From the NCBI GenBank assembly GCA_905178155.1, contig CAJINV010000007.1:584912-648911 (forward strand): a stretch of DNA of 64,000 nt, written 5' to 3'. Below, piece by piece: positions 9,901 to 20,148 of this stretch. The translations under genes and the position numbers were made by a program. The first letter of the stretch is position 1. Each line of letters begins with the position of its first letter. The notes below the pieces were generated by a model. The model saw nothing but the letters and a program-made list of their open reading frames with translations, was not told where the DNA came from and made no database searches. The stretch is from Amoebophrya sp. A120. Its lineage: Eukaryota > Sar > Dinophyceae > Syndiniales > Amoebophryaceae.

Positions 9901-12900
9901 CTGTCTTGCATGTGTACCAAGACAAACACCTCTCAGATACATTTTCTGCATTACAAGTTTACAGTGAAACAGTTTTTTCTTGCGATAGAAACAGACGAAG
10001 TCGAGTTGATGATCCGAGACAAAAAATTCCAATTGCTAGCCGAGGAACTGGAGCAGCAACTGCTTGCGATGACAACATCAAATGGTAACCACACCGGAGG
10101 TTCCGAATCTTCCGAGCTGCAAGAAGATCATAGCCAGAGTGTTGCTGATGTTCCTTCTCGACTAGCCCCCGCCCCGCTTCGCTACGACAACCCTCTTGAG
10201 ATTGAAAAAGTCTACCACTCAATTCTCCTCCGCTCCCCGTTACTTCGGAAAGCGATGCAGCTATTGAGAGGAAAAATCCCCCCTCCCCATATCGAAAAGG
10301 TATGCTTCCGAAAATTTGCGTTGCTGATTTGAGGTCACAAATCACATTTGTCTTGCAAGAAGACAATGGCAGAAGCTTCCGCCCCATTCTGGAAGCGATT
10401 TGTCATGCTGTTGGGCCTAAAGGGGAGCCGTTTGCAATGCTGAGCACCTAGACCCATACGCCCCTACCTAGCCTGGGGATCTGGCCGCAGTGCCCTCCTG
10501 CAATACAAAGCTGATTCGTGTACGCAAATCCAGCATCACAAACTTCGTTTTGATATGGGGTGGGGGGATTTTTCCTTTTGATAGCAGCAGGAGAAATCAC
10601 TGTTGGAGGATTTGAACCGCAACCGAGATTACTTCTTTCGACTATTCCATTCGCTGTTCAGCTCGAGTGTCGTGAAACCGGGGTTGAGCAATGAGGGCGA
10701 GAAGTTGTTGCTGAAAAACCCACTTTTGCAATACTCCTTCAACTACGTAAAGGTGAATGTTAAGCAAGCTGGGAAGACGCAGAGCGAAAGAACCGGTGGC
10801 GGTAGTCGCGAAGATCATGCTCGACGTGGTCCTGTGACCGGCTACGCAACCGGCGAGGTCGACGGGATCTTTTCCGCGCCGGATGCTACAGTGAAGGTCT
10901 CACGAGATGAATCATCACCTACGGGGGGTGGGATCAGAGAAGAGGACGACCAAAGGAGCCGCGGCGAGCATGAGGACCAACAAGCCGGTGAGGCAAGACC
11001 AGAACAAGATGAGAAGCCGCCGGAGCTGCAGTTCACGGAGGAAGAACTATTCGACCGGACGTGCTGGCTTCCCTGCCCGACCATCGACTGGGAATTCCTT
11101 TGCCACGCGTTTGGAATTTGCGACAACGACGATAGTGGAGTCGCTGCTTCTGCTTCTGGGGAAGACGTTGAAGATAGCAGCAACCATTCGTCTCAGCAGT
11201 CTTCCCATAAAAATCAAGATAAACCTCCGCAAGAAGGACCACCACAACTCCCCCCCTCCCCCCTCCTTCGGACGGAGCTGCAAAAGGAATTGATCCAGGC
11301 CTACAACAGCTGGGTCATTCCGGATCACGGGATATCAAATGCAAAAGTGTCTGGGTCTGGAAGGTTGGAACTTGTGATGCTGTCTCTGGATTCAAAAAAA
11401 ATTTGTATTGCATGACCAGCAAGAGGACTCCATTTTGTGCTACGCGGAGAGGGCTTTTCTCATGCGGTAGAAATATCACAAAGCCCTCTAAAAATCTGTG
11501 ATGCTACGGCATGCATCACAGACATCATGGCTCATGGAAAATATGCATGACAAATCTCGAAATCTTCCAGACCCAGACATTTTTGCACTTGATACGGGAC
11601 GAGATCCGTCGATTTCGAAGTGCACGGACGAGGCTACGGAGAGAGATACGACGCCTTTGCGGACAATTGGATTGCGCAGGAGAGGGACAGGATTGATATG
11701 CTGGAGAAACCTACTGCATCATCACCTGGACTTACGGATGGTAGCTCGTTTGATTCATCTTCTGCACTACAAGACTCGTCTGCAGCTGCTGCCAGTGACC
11801 GCGAAAATGATGCAAAAGCTCCCGACAATGCAGAGTCTGCACTAGCGGTTCTTGCCCCCGCGCACCAAGCATCGGCCACTGCTACGACCTACAATTCCGC
11901 AAGAAGTACTAAATCTGTCGGCAAAGATATGCAAGAAAAAAACTGTGTAAGTGTAAATCTGTGATGCAGAACACGCAGCAGAGTTACACCTGTCATGCCA
12001 GACAGCCATGCAGTCTTCTTTTCATGTGTGTTTTCCCTTACAAACCACGCATGACAGGTTTTCTCTGTCATGTAGAGCAAATTTGTAATGCTGTCAGCCA
12101 AAGATAGTTACACTAACACAGTTTTTTTTTTGGATAAAAGAAGAGTACGCTTCGCAAGACCGGGTGCGGAATTTAGAAAAAGCGAGATTGGAGAAAGAAC
12201 AGTTGCTGAAAACACGCCAGGACAATGTAGGTAGCAGTACAACTAATGATCCGCAGGAAGGCAAAAAACCAGCAAAACTGGTGACCAAATTCACGATCGA
12301 GGAGCTCATGAAACTTTGGGAGGGGGAGGGCGAGATGTTCTACGGTGGAAGTGCAACTTCTAAGGACGGGAAAAAAAGCAAAAAGGACAACAACAACAGC
12401 ATACCCGACGTTTTTCTCCGCGAGCACAAGAGCTACGAAATTCAAGAACTAGAGGCGAAAAAACGGGCTTTTCGGATCATGCTTTCAGTATATTGCAAGG
12501 AAAAATCCCCCCTCTCCATATCATAACGAAATTTCTGATGCTGGATTTGTGTACACAAATCAGCTTTGTATTGCAGGAAGGCACTGCGGCCAGATCCCCA
12601 GGCTAGGTAGGGGCGTATGGGTCTAGTTGTTCAGCATGGCAAACGGCTCCCCTTTAAGTCCACCAGCATGACAAACCGCTTCCCTAATGGGGCGGAAGCT
12701 TCTGCCCTTGTCGTCTTGCAAGACGCGCGCGATTTGTGACCTCAAATCAGCAAAGCAAATTTTCGGAAGCATAGGTTTTCAATATGGGGAGGGGGGATTT
12801 TTCCTTTCGATACAGTGGGCGAAGTGACAAGGGAAAACAACCAAGAGCCGAACGATCCGCTAGAACAGGTGGAAGCTTCTCAATCTTCTGCAGGCACAAA

Positions 12901-13855
12901 AAGCACACGTCCAAAGTACGATATCACGAGAAAAAAGTGTATACAGTTACACATTTGTTGGAGTTTCTGCATCACATATTTTCTCTGTGTGGCAGAGAAA
13001 ACTTGTAATGCGAAGATCATAAGGGAAAACAGGAAGGAAACAAAGCTCCGAAGCATTTCCTGCATGAGAAAGGTTGTCTCTGTTGCCAGTCTTGCATGAC
13101 AATGTGTAACTGTAACACTTTTTTCTTGGATATACGAGCGCGCCGAGCAGGTCGCGTGTCAACAGGACCTGGGGAAGCTGTATCTCAAGTACAACTGGGC
13201 AATCGACGAGTATTACCCCGACGCGAAGAATCACTTCTACAAGGTTCCGATGCAAACGATCTACTCGGAGACGCAGCCGGTGACGTGCGTGCACCCAAGT
13301 CTCCCGGATCTGAAAAACCTCATCGTGCAAAACTCCCCCTGCCGGGCGTATACTTGGAAGAAATCTTGGAAAAAACCGCTCAACCGGGCGTACTTCAAAA
13401 AGCAGAGCTGCAAGTTCGGGAGAGAATTGAAGCTGTTGATGCCGAAAGCAGCTGAAGTGCTGACGAGAAAGAACAACTGGGCGAGAGGGAAAGTGGAAGA
13501 AGAAATTCAGTACAACGATGATGGGGACCACGTCAAAGTAGACCCCACCACGACCACAACCGCCTCTAAAATGTTGAACGCTGGTGTTAGCTACGTGAAC
13601 GTCAGCCAGGAACTGCCCTTTCTCAACTTCGAAAACGAACCGACGATCGAGAAATACTGGAAGTCAAGACCAAGAAATTCCCTCGTCCCTCCACACTCAC
13701 ACATTCCCAGAAATCTAACGACCACGACGGTGTTCGAGTTTCTGAAGTCCACGCTGCTCCCCATCGTCTTTTCCCAAGACGGGAACACGGTGTTTCTCCC
13801 CAGACTAGAGCCGGCGCAGTTAGATACGACGATACCCGGACATCAGGCGTCGTGA
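6956..13855 (+). CDS. Secretory glycosyltransferase-like protein, 1577 aa, ten exons
   Basis: Exons: 6956-7777, 7923-8582, 8796-9371, 9615-9778, 9993-10261, 10589-11332, 11600-11927, 12142-12490, 12818-12921 and 13138-13855. They total 4734 nt, an exact multiple of three. The ATG at 6956 gives a signal peptide (MVSVVSLPMLLSFQF, cleavage near ETAQRATA). The fold pattern resembles eukaryotic glycosyltransferase-like DUF proteins: a strand AIVFAGVSG near residue 125, a helix LNQVLDLIRCW, then MKYKRVVFTRFDNIFL with a DxD-like Asp, then VPCPGRDWGHGICDHHAICD. A second, weaker copy follows (WLPCPTIDWEFLCHAFGICDN, and later KVPMQTIYSETQ against NPAMQTIVGFF), so the protein is probably an internal duplication. 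Ser/Gly/Glu-rich linkers separate the parts. A role in the secretory pathway or at the cell surface is inferred; the substrate is unknown. Confidence 0.82.
7778..7917. mobile_element. Intronic TIR element, family D
   Basis: 140 bp, TATGAAATGCAAAAG to GCAGTTCATA, flanked by CGGAA (7773-7777, 7918-7922). Removal joins LVELAE to IEQDMK in frame. Contains a TTTGTGATGC motif and its inverse. Confidence 0.94.
8583..8790. mobile_element. Intronic TIR element, family B
   Basis: 208 bp, TATCCTGCG to CCTGGGATA, flanked by TGCTG (8578-8582, 8791-8795). Removal joins YETGLL to YGRRKH. Internal sequence lies opposite in orientation to the B copy at 12922 in the same gene. Confidence 0.95.
9372..9609. mobile_element. 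Intronic TIR element, family A, diverged
   Basis: 238 bp, TATCAGATGCAAATATG to AAAATGCATA, flanked by CTTTC (9367-9371, 9610-9614). The inner TIR is eroded (GTCTGGTAATTCTGG). Removal joins WFFNPF to AVHFHN in frame. Confidence 0.9.
9779..9987. mobile_element. Intronic TIR element, family M
   Basis: 209 bp, TIR AAAAAAATGTTTCACTGTAA against TTTACAGTGAAACAGTTTTT, ends TATCG/CGATA, flanked by GAAAC (9774-9778, 9988-9992). Removal joins NEQE to TDEVEL. Only copy of this TIR in the window; length like families B, H and I. Confidence 0.93.
10262..10583. mobile_element. Intronic TIR element, family C
   Basis: 322 bp, TATTGAGAGG to CTTTTGATA, flanked by GCAGC (10257-10261, 10584-10588). Removal joins RKAMQ to QEKSLL. 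Inverted relative to the C copy at 12491, with identical length. Confidence 0.95.
11333..11594. mobile_element. Intronic TIR element, family A
   Basis: 262 bp, TATCAAATGC to GCACTTGATA, near-perfect TIR GTCTGGGTCTGGAAG, flanked by CGGGA (11328-11332, 11595-11599). Removal joins VIPDHG to TRSVDF in frame. Confidence 0.96.
11928..12136. mobile_element. Intronic TIR element, family H
   Basis: 209 bp, TATGCAAGAAAAAAACTG to TTTTTGGATA, flanked by AAAGA (11923-11927, 12137-12141). Removal joins KSVGK to EEYASQ. Same length and orientation as the copy at 18649. Confidence 0.95.
12491..12812. mobile_element. Intronic TIR element, family C
   Basis: 322 bp, TATTGCAAGG to CTTTCGATA, flanks CAGTA/CAGTG. 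Removal joins IMLSV to GEVTRE. Its interior is the reverse complement of the copy at 10262. Confidence 0.92.
12922..13132. mobile_element. Intronic TIR element, family B
   Basis: 211 bp, TATCACGAGAAAAAAGTG to TTCTTGGATA, flanked by TACGA (12917-12921, 13133-13137). Removal joins RPKYE to RAEQV. Reverse orientation relative to the copy at 8583. Confidence 0.95.
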
Positions 13856-14455
13856 GGAAAGGGGTGGTCAGGGATGATTTTACTGAACTGCGCGGCATGT
13901 TGAAATTGAGAAATGTAATTTTCGCGCAGGAGGACCTTGATATCACGTCTGGATCGTGCAGCACAGGACTACATGTTGCCATATGGCTTTCACATCTAAT
14001 GATCGTCGGACGCGTTTCATGCCTGCGCATGATGACTGCGTGTGTGTATGCAACAACCTTGAGCTCCGCCTTTTCGGCTGCAGTGGAGTTCGCACAATTA
14101 GCGATATTGATAAATCTGATGCGCTTCTGTAGGACAATTGGAAGCGTCACTCCGCTCCTGTCCCTCCTCCTCCTGTGGAGCCGTGTTTCTGTTCGGTGTT
14201 AAGCTGCACACTTTTTCTTTTTGTGAAATTGATTTTGGAAGATCCTTTTGACCTGCCTGTCAACTCTGAAGAGATGTGGTTTTCTTCTTGAAACTTTCTC
14301 TCCTGGTCCTTTCGGTGCGCAGCGCTGGGTCCTGTTTTGCTACGGAAAAGGAGCTCAGATCGTGATCTACTACTGGAATATTTGTAAAAAAAATTTGTCG
14401 TTATTTTTCGTTTTCTAAGTACATGATTTAACAATATCTGGGGCATTTTCATTAG
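13856..14455. other. Intergenic or 5' non-coding, 0.6 kb
   Basis: No convincing coding frame. The end, TTTTCATTAG at 14446-14455, looks like a normal intron acceptor, so a short first exon of the next gene probably lies within this stretch. I could not place it. Confidence 0.45.
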
Positions 14456-17400
14456 GCACCACTTCATTCCTGGCATTTATTGTCCCTCTTTTGGCCTCCG
14501 AATTGGATCGGAATCGGACATCTTCAGTCGTGAAAGACTTTAAAAAATTCGATGTGAAACTCTTGGCTTCTTCGATAAAAAAGACCAAAGACACGACGAC
14601 CATGTCGGACATCACTACCGTTCGTCTGTTGGCCCCCTACCCTGCCAAAGGGGATCAACATTTCATCCACGCGGCCGGGGGTTCCTGTACTACAGGAACT
14701 ACTACAGCTACTACCCCACAACCACCTGCGGGAGATGAAAACAGAAAGTTCAACAAGGACCACGTGGAAGTTCTGACTTCCTACTCCTTAACCGGCGCTG
14801 TGGTCCTCGACGGTACAAAATCGACTTCCCTCACCGGTTTATCCTCGAGTGCCAACGTCGTTTCTCTGCTGCGGGAGCGTTTAATCGCCGAAAACGCGGT
14901 GCCCTTGCTCGGGAACGAAGAGATTACAGTGAAGAACAACGGTATGGAGAGAAACAAGTTTGTCACAGTCACTAACTTGCAGGTTTTGCAGTACAAATTT
15001 TTTCAGCATCACAAACTTTCCTTGTGTTGCAGAAACACTAGGGAAATCCCTAATGAAGTTTGGCTGTGATGCATTTTTACGCATGACAAACAATTTTGTA
15101 TTGCAAGAATGCGCATGAGTGATCGTGACGAACTTTTTTTCTTTGATAAACGGATTGGAGGTGGACGTGAAATTGCTGTTACCGGAGGAGTTTTTTCGCG
15201 ACGATAGTGCCAAGAAGCTAGGAGGTGAGAAACCTTGTCTTTCGACGTCCCAAGATGAAGATGAAGCCGCGACGACTGGGAATAATACCATCGAAGAGCA
15301 CGAACCCGAGATTGAAAAAACCTTGCTCCACAAGTGGCTGGCCTGGCTGGTGCAGAAGGCGGTGGATGAAGATAGTGCGGACAATATCCTGTGTAAAAAT
15401 GTCCCCATGATCCCAGAGTTGTCATGCAGATTTGCGATTACAGGAACATTTGTAATGCGCATCGCCATGAGAGGCATTTCCAATCGTGTTTTTGAATCTG
15501 TAATGCTGTAAACACGGTGAGATAGTGGCTTTCTCATGCGGCTTCCCTTGCTAAGCAGACCTACACTTCTGCAGATGGAAACTTGTCATGCACAACTCCC
15601 AAACCTTGGAGATTTGTGTTGCAGATTTACCAATTTGAGTTTGACTACGGGGTGGGGGCATTTTTCCTCTCAAGAGAGAAAGTGGGAAAATGGACGGATC
15701 TGGCGGAAGTGGAGCTTTTATTTTGCTACCAGTATGGCTGCTCCTTTGACAAAACGAACAAAATCGTGGACAATTTGTCCTTGCTACAGCTACTAAAACT
15801 CTTCCCGAAGTGGTTTCAGATCAGCGAGACAGGACAGGAATTGCGGTTACTGGAAAAACCGGCGGTATTCGTTTAATGGAGTTTTTTCTAATGGTGATCG
15901 TTTATTCCATGCGCATGTATAAATGCACCTTCCAGCATGCTAGTTTCTAGCACGATCGCAAATTATCCAAATTCTAATTGACGACTCGATTTTCAGGTCG
16001 CTCCCACGGTTCTTTCTACCGCCGCGGAACCCGAGCCGGAACTTGTTTCACCGCATGACAAACCGTCGTCACTCAAGGTCGATTTGGACCAAACTTTGGG
16101 CGACAATTCCTCCGTGCCCGACCTGTCTTCCTCCGTCAGCAGCAACAAGTTCCGCCCGCCGCCCGGTTTGGAAGCCTTGAGTGCAACATCCAGTTTGCCG
16201 AAGATCATTAACTTGGAGAACGAGAAAACTATTCTTACTGGTTCCAACGATGATGATACAACGAATTTTGTCGCTACAACTCCCCGCGCAGCTGGTCTCC
16301 GCCCGACCTCGCTTTCCCAGGGAACTTCGGGGTTCTTCGGCACTCCGCCGCCGCTATCACGCAGAAAAAAGCAGGCAGGTCACATTTGTAATGCAAAAAA
16401 TCTGTATTGCATATCCCAAACAGCATGCTATGTGGCCTCCCATGACAGATTTTTCTGTGTTTTCTTATTTTTGCATTACAAATCTGACCTGCCTGCTTTT
16501 TTCTGTGGGATAGCCGCCCCCTCCGCTGCCGGAGGACGGATTTTCTTCGGATGAGGAGGAGTATCAAATGTAAAAATGTCTGGGTCTGGAAGATTGCCGG
16601 GTTTGTCATGCACATTTTGCATGACTCCTCAAGTCTGTGATGCATGCCCTAGCATCACAGATTTTTAGAGGGCTTCCTGATGCCTATTCCGCATGACAAA
16701 TGCTCTTTCCGTGCTGCAAAATTCGGACTCTCTTTGCTGCTCATGCAATACAGATTTTTTTAGAATCCAAAATCAGCATGACAAGTTGGATTCTTCCAGA
16801 CCCAGACATTTTTACATTTGATAACGAGGAGGAGTTGTCTGCTTCTAAGGGAACGGCATCGAATCTGAATCTGTCGAATAAGCAGACATCCCTCAATGCC
16901 GCAGCGGAACCCTTTACCATGCCACAAGCGCCACATGCTCAGGCGGGACGTGCAGCGATGTCGATGAAAGAAACCGCATCGCAGGTGGCAGCAGGGTTGA
17001 GTTCTTTACCGGATTTCCACCACCAGCACCACGTGCACCAATACAACAATCATTTTCCCGGCAGTTCCTTCGCCTGTAACATTGGCACCATGCCCGGATC
17101 CTCCTTGCTGCACTATCCGCAAACGCCCGGGCCGCCGCCCCTAGCGGGACCCCTGCCCCAATTGCCCTACTACCTCAACGCCGGTGCTGGTGCAGCTAAC
17201 GCGACCACCTCCGGAGGAGATCAACAGTCCGCGGCACGAAAGCAAGAGCTACAGATGAAACCTGGTGTAGTCGTGCAGCAGCCAACATCTACCAGTACTA
17301 CTTCTACCACTCACGTGCTCGTCGCCACCGATCCTTCGTTCACCGGGATGGCTTCGACCTCCGCGGCGGCTGCTGGGAATTACTCTCCGTCGCATTTACA

Positions 17401-20148
17401 GTACCATGGTCACGTGCATCCGGCGCCGCAAATGCAGCTCTTCGGCGGTTCCATTTTCACGTATAATAACTGCAACCAGGGTTCTTCTGTGGTGAGCAAT
17501 CCGAATGTTCTTGTCGGAAATCCACCGGGGACGAGCGCGTGCGGGAATGGCACAGCCACGACTGTGCAGAACTTCTTTCAGCAAAACTCCAGCTACGTCA
17601 GCAAGAAATACTATCCGCAGTCTTTACTACCCGAACATTTGCAGCATCAACGACGGGCGAAACAGGAGGCGCGACTGACGCAGGAGGATTTCGCCATGCT
17701 GGCCGACATCGATTCGGATTCCGATTTATCCACTGCAAATATGTTGTCTTGGACTGGAAGTAGAAATAGAATACAGACGTTTGTCATGCAGGTTCATCTG
17801 CATCGCGCAGAAGCAGAACCTACCAGAAGGTACTACGGTATGCATAGCATCACAGGTTCTACCGCGAGAGCGGTGCGATGCCTGTTCTGCATATAGGGAT
17901 CCGCCCTCAGTTGTGTGGCCAAATAATGCGGGAAGCTTAGGCTGCACTCCTCGCATGACAGATTTTAGCGTGACTGGCAGAAAGCATCACAAGTTTTCAT
18001 CTTTGCTTTCCAGAGCCAGACAGACTTGCAACCGATACGATTGCAGCTCCGATGCGGACACCTCGGATGAGGAGAGTACTTCTACTACTTCGATGTAGTT
18101 TTAAGATTGTATGTCGGATCGTACAAACGACAACTCGCATGACATTCACAAGCAGAGTTGCATAGTTGTGCATGACAAACTTGAATAATACCAAGATGCC
18201 GCCCTGGCGCTCTGTGAGCTGCGGCACCGGGCCACGGTCAACTGCGACTCGTTTTTGAAGCTGTTTCAGAACCACTGCTATGAATAGCAAACATGTCTCG
18301 GTCTGGAAAGAACTGTTGATGCTCGATTGGGGATTTGATTGCAGCAGGTTGTCTGAGTGCAGCGAAGCATGGTAAGTTTTTGAGACCTCATCCTGACCCT
18401 GAGTGCGCATGACAAACTGCGTTTTTGCATGACAAAAAGAAGCTGCTGTGCCGTTGCTGGTGATTGTCATGTAGTGCAGATTGTAGAGAAATAGAAAAGC
18501 ATGAGCAGCAATACAAGTTGCGTTTTCATCCCAGACCGTTAAACGTGTTTGCAATGCATAACCCCGACCTGAATGTTTTGAGCTACAAGAAGGAGGGGTT
18601 GATCCAGCATGCGACGAAGTGGAAAGTGGAGGAAAAAGTGACGGTTTATATGCAAGAAAAAAACTGTGTAGGTGAAAGTCTGTGATGCAGAAAATGCAAA
18701 ACAGTTACACTTGTCATACTGGACATGCATCAGAGGCTTTTTCCGTACGTGTTTTCACGTACTAGCCGGGCATGACAGGCTCTCTCTGTCATGCAGAGCA
18801 AACTTGTGATGCTCTTCCTCCAAGAACGTTACACTAACACAATTTTTTCCTCTGATAGTTTACATCCCAGAACTACCGGCGGAAGGATATGGCGCTCTCA
18901 AACGTTACATCCTCAGCTGTCACATGAATTTGTTATGCAAAACTACCATCAAGATCCACACGAGCAAGCCGCTTCGCATGACAAATTTGCGAAGGGCTAA
19001 ACAGCGCCGAAATCTGTGCGGAATTTGTAATGCTAGAGGTGCAACCTTCCCCTTGGACTTTTGCTATTCTTGCATTGCAAATTCGTGTAACAGATGAGAA
19101 TGTAACGTTTGAGAATGCCATAAAGGAACCCGCTCCTACATCTGCTTGCCGATACTCTGTATACAACTTGTTTGTTCATCTCTGAAGATCATCTACTTTT
19201 CGCTGACCACGTTAAGGAGGAGTATTGCTGGGTGTCTTGCGGGCGCGCATGAGAAAGAAGACCTTTGATTAGATGATATGCACGACAAATAAGACGAAAC
19301 ACTTTGAGTGAGGTAACAAATTCCTCCGTTAAGTTACCGGGTAACTTAGCGTCCGGCCGGCCGCCGGACGCTAAGTTACCCGGTTCCCGGGATCCGGGAT
19401 CCGGAGAACGGAGCGGTCCGATCCGCTGGAACGGGCTGGCGGTTGGGAACCGGGTAACTTAACGGAGGAATTTGTTACCTCACAATTTAATATCAGATGA
19501 AACCGTCGCCCGAGGAAAGTTGGAAAAGGTGATCATGCAGAAGACGCGATGCGGCATACAGTCAGTCAATATCGAAAAAAATTGTGTCTAGTGCAGCAAA
19601 TGGTAATGAAAAATCGCTCTACTTGCAGAAATAGCGCCATGTAGCGTGAAAAGTTGGAGCCGAGTGCATGTACTCGCACCGCAGGTCAAGTTTCCCAGCG
19701 CTAGACAGAGGAATCGTTCTTCTTTTTTCCTGTGTATTCGTATTGGAAAAAGGAGGACACTTTATCTGTCGACGTACACTGACACATTTTTCGCTGCCAT
19801 ACTGGAGCACGACGAGAACGGGATCTATGTGGAGATTGAACTGTGCAAGAATCAGCACGAGGCCTGGGTTTCCTTGCAGCTACACATCACCTTTGCCCCA
19901 CCGGAAAGCAGCGCAGCGTACATGTGAGTAAGCACAGACCCGGCTTTGTTTTCCAACGGCACGTGAAAAACAAAAGGAAAAAGCTACAAGTTTTGGGACT
20001 AATTTTTCAAAAACGTCAACGTGAGAACATCGGACACACGTGCCAGGATTTGGAAGTGATAGTAACCAATGAGATCGCTTTGAAGCGATATATTGTATTC
20101 TTGAATCGTCTAACTCCAGCTAGCATCCTGAGCAGGTCGTGTGAGTAG
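14456..20148 (+). CDS. Secretory protein of unknown function, many exons
   Basis: Exons I can support: 14456-14942, 15154-15384, 15681-15864, 15997-16354, 16518-16561, 16829-17726, 18043-18075, 18196-18278, 18566-18648, 18863-18887, 19128 to about 19151, a last large exon ending at 19923, and probably 20136-20148. Phase is kept from the internal ATG 14602 to 18887 (2280 nt). The first listed exon opens with a hydrophobic run (TSFLAFIVPLLAS), a probable signal peptide whose ATG lies in an unplaced upstream exon; ATG 14602 is the fallback start. Visible parts: an EKTLLHKWLAWLVQKAV helix, a long Pro/Gln/Asn-rich low-complexity region (16830-17730), an acidic Ser/Asp stretch, and a conserved-looking C terminus (FFAAILEHDENGIYVEIELC). 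No family recognised. The junction between about 19151 and 19750 was not resolved. Confidence 0.68.
14943..15148. mobile_element. Intronic TIR element, family I
   Basis: 206 bp, TATGGAGAGA to CTTTGATA, flanked by AACGG (14938-14942, 15149-15153). Removal joins TVKNNG to LEVDVK. Nearly identical to the copy at 3069. Confidence 0.95.
15385..15675. mobile_element. Intronic TIR element, family J
   Basis: 291 bp, TATCCTGTGTAAAAATGTCC to CCTCTCAAGA (ATA end mutated), flanks GACAA/GAGAA. Removal joins DEDSAD to KVGKWT in frame. Confidence 0.88.
15865..15996 (+). other. Canonical GT-AG intron, 132 bp
   Basis: Donor GCG|GTATTC and acceptor GATTTTCAG|GTC. Splicing joins LEKPA to VAPTVL in phase 0 and bypasses a TAA. 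It has no TIR and no direct repeat, so it is a normal intron beside the elements. Confidence 0.85.
16355..16512. mobile_element. Intronic TIR element, family E
   Basis: 158 bp, TATCACGCAG to TGTGGGATA, TIR AAAAAAGCAGGCAGGTCA, flanked by GCCGC (16350-16354, 16513-16517). Removal continues a proline run in frame (TPPPPPPLPEDG). Confidence 0.94.
16562..16823. mobile_element. Intronic TIR element, family A, inverted copy
   Basis: 262 bp, TATCAAATGT to ACATTTGATA, flanks AGGAG/ACGAG. The interior is the reverse complement of the usual A arrangement (GATGCCTATTCCGCATGAC). Removal continues an acidic run in frame (SDEEEEELSA). Confidence 0.92.
17727..18037. mobile_element. Intronic TIR element, family A, diverged
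   Basis: 311 bp, TATCCACTGCAAATATG to TTGCAACCGATA, perfect CGATT flanks (17722-17726, 18038-18042) despite eroded TIRs. Removal joins DSDSD to CSSDAD. Confidence 0.87.
18076..18195 (+). other. Probable GT-AG intron, 120 bp
   Basis: Donor GAGA|GTACTT and acceptor ACCAAG|ATG. Splicing joins SDEE to NAALALCEL in frame and bypasses a TAG. Chosen because it is the phase-compatible pair; no TIR or direct repeat was seen. Confidence 0.62.
18279..18560. mobile_element. Intronic TIR element, family A, diverged
   Basis: 282 bp, TATGAATAGCAAACATGTCT to TTGCAATGCATA; inner TIR GTCTCGGTCTGGAAAG. Flanks ACTGC/ACCCC match at three of five. Removal joins FQNHC to DLNVL in frame. Confidence 0.78.
18649..18857. 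mobile_element. Intronic TIR element, family H
   Basis: 209 bp, TATGCAAGAAAAAAACTG to CCTCTGATA, flanked by GTTTA (18644-18648, 18858-18862). Removal joins KVTVY to IPELPA. Same length as the copy at 11928. Confidence 0.95.
18888..19122. mobile_element. Intronic TIR element, family G
   Basis: 235 bp, TATGGCGCTCTCAAACG to GAATGCCATA, flanked by AAGGA (18883-18887, 19123-19127). Only 25 coding bases separate it from the H element. Removal joins LPAEG to TRSYIC. Confidence 0.94.
19308..19483. repeat. MITE-like palindromic element, 176 bp
   Basis: Perfect terminal inverted repeats of about 31 bp start GTGAGGTAACAAATTCC at 19308 and end GGAATTTGTTACCTCAC at 19483. An internal perfect 21-bp hairpin sits at 19337-19357 and 19363-19383, with the same GGTAACTTA core. 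No coding capacity, no 5-bp flanking repeat and no TAT/ATA ends, so it is unlike the intronic elements. Lies in a probable intron. Confidence 0.85.
19924..20135 (+). other. Probable GT-AG intron, 212 bp
   Basis: Strong donor AT|GTGAGTAAG and acceptor CTGAGCAG|GTCG. Splicing gives a short tail (AAYMSCE, stop at 20146-20148). Without splicing the frame stops at once, so the alternative end is 19927. Confidence 0.5.

Noticed and set aside
19308-19483. Assigning the palindrome to the intronic TIR families
   Set aside because: Different ends, no 5-bp duplication, and it lies in a probable intron rather than interrupting an exon.
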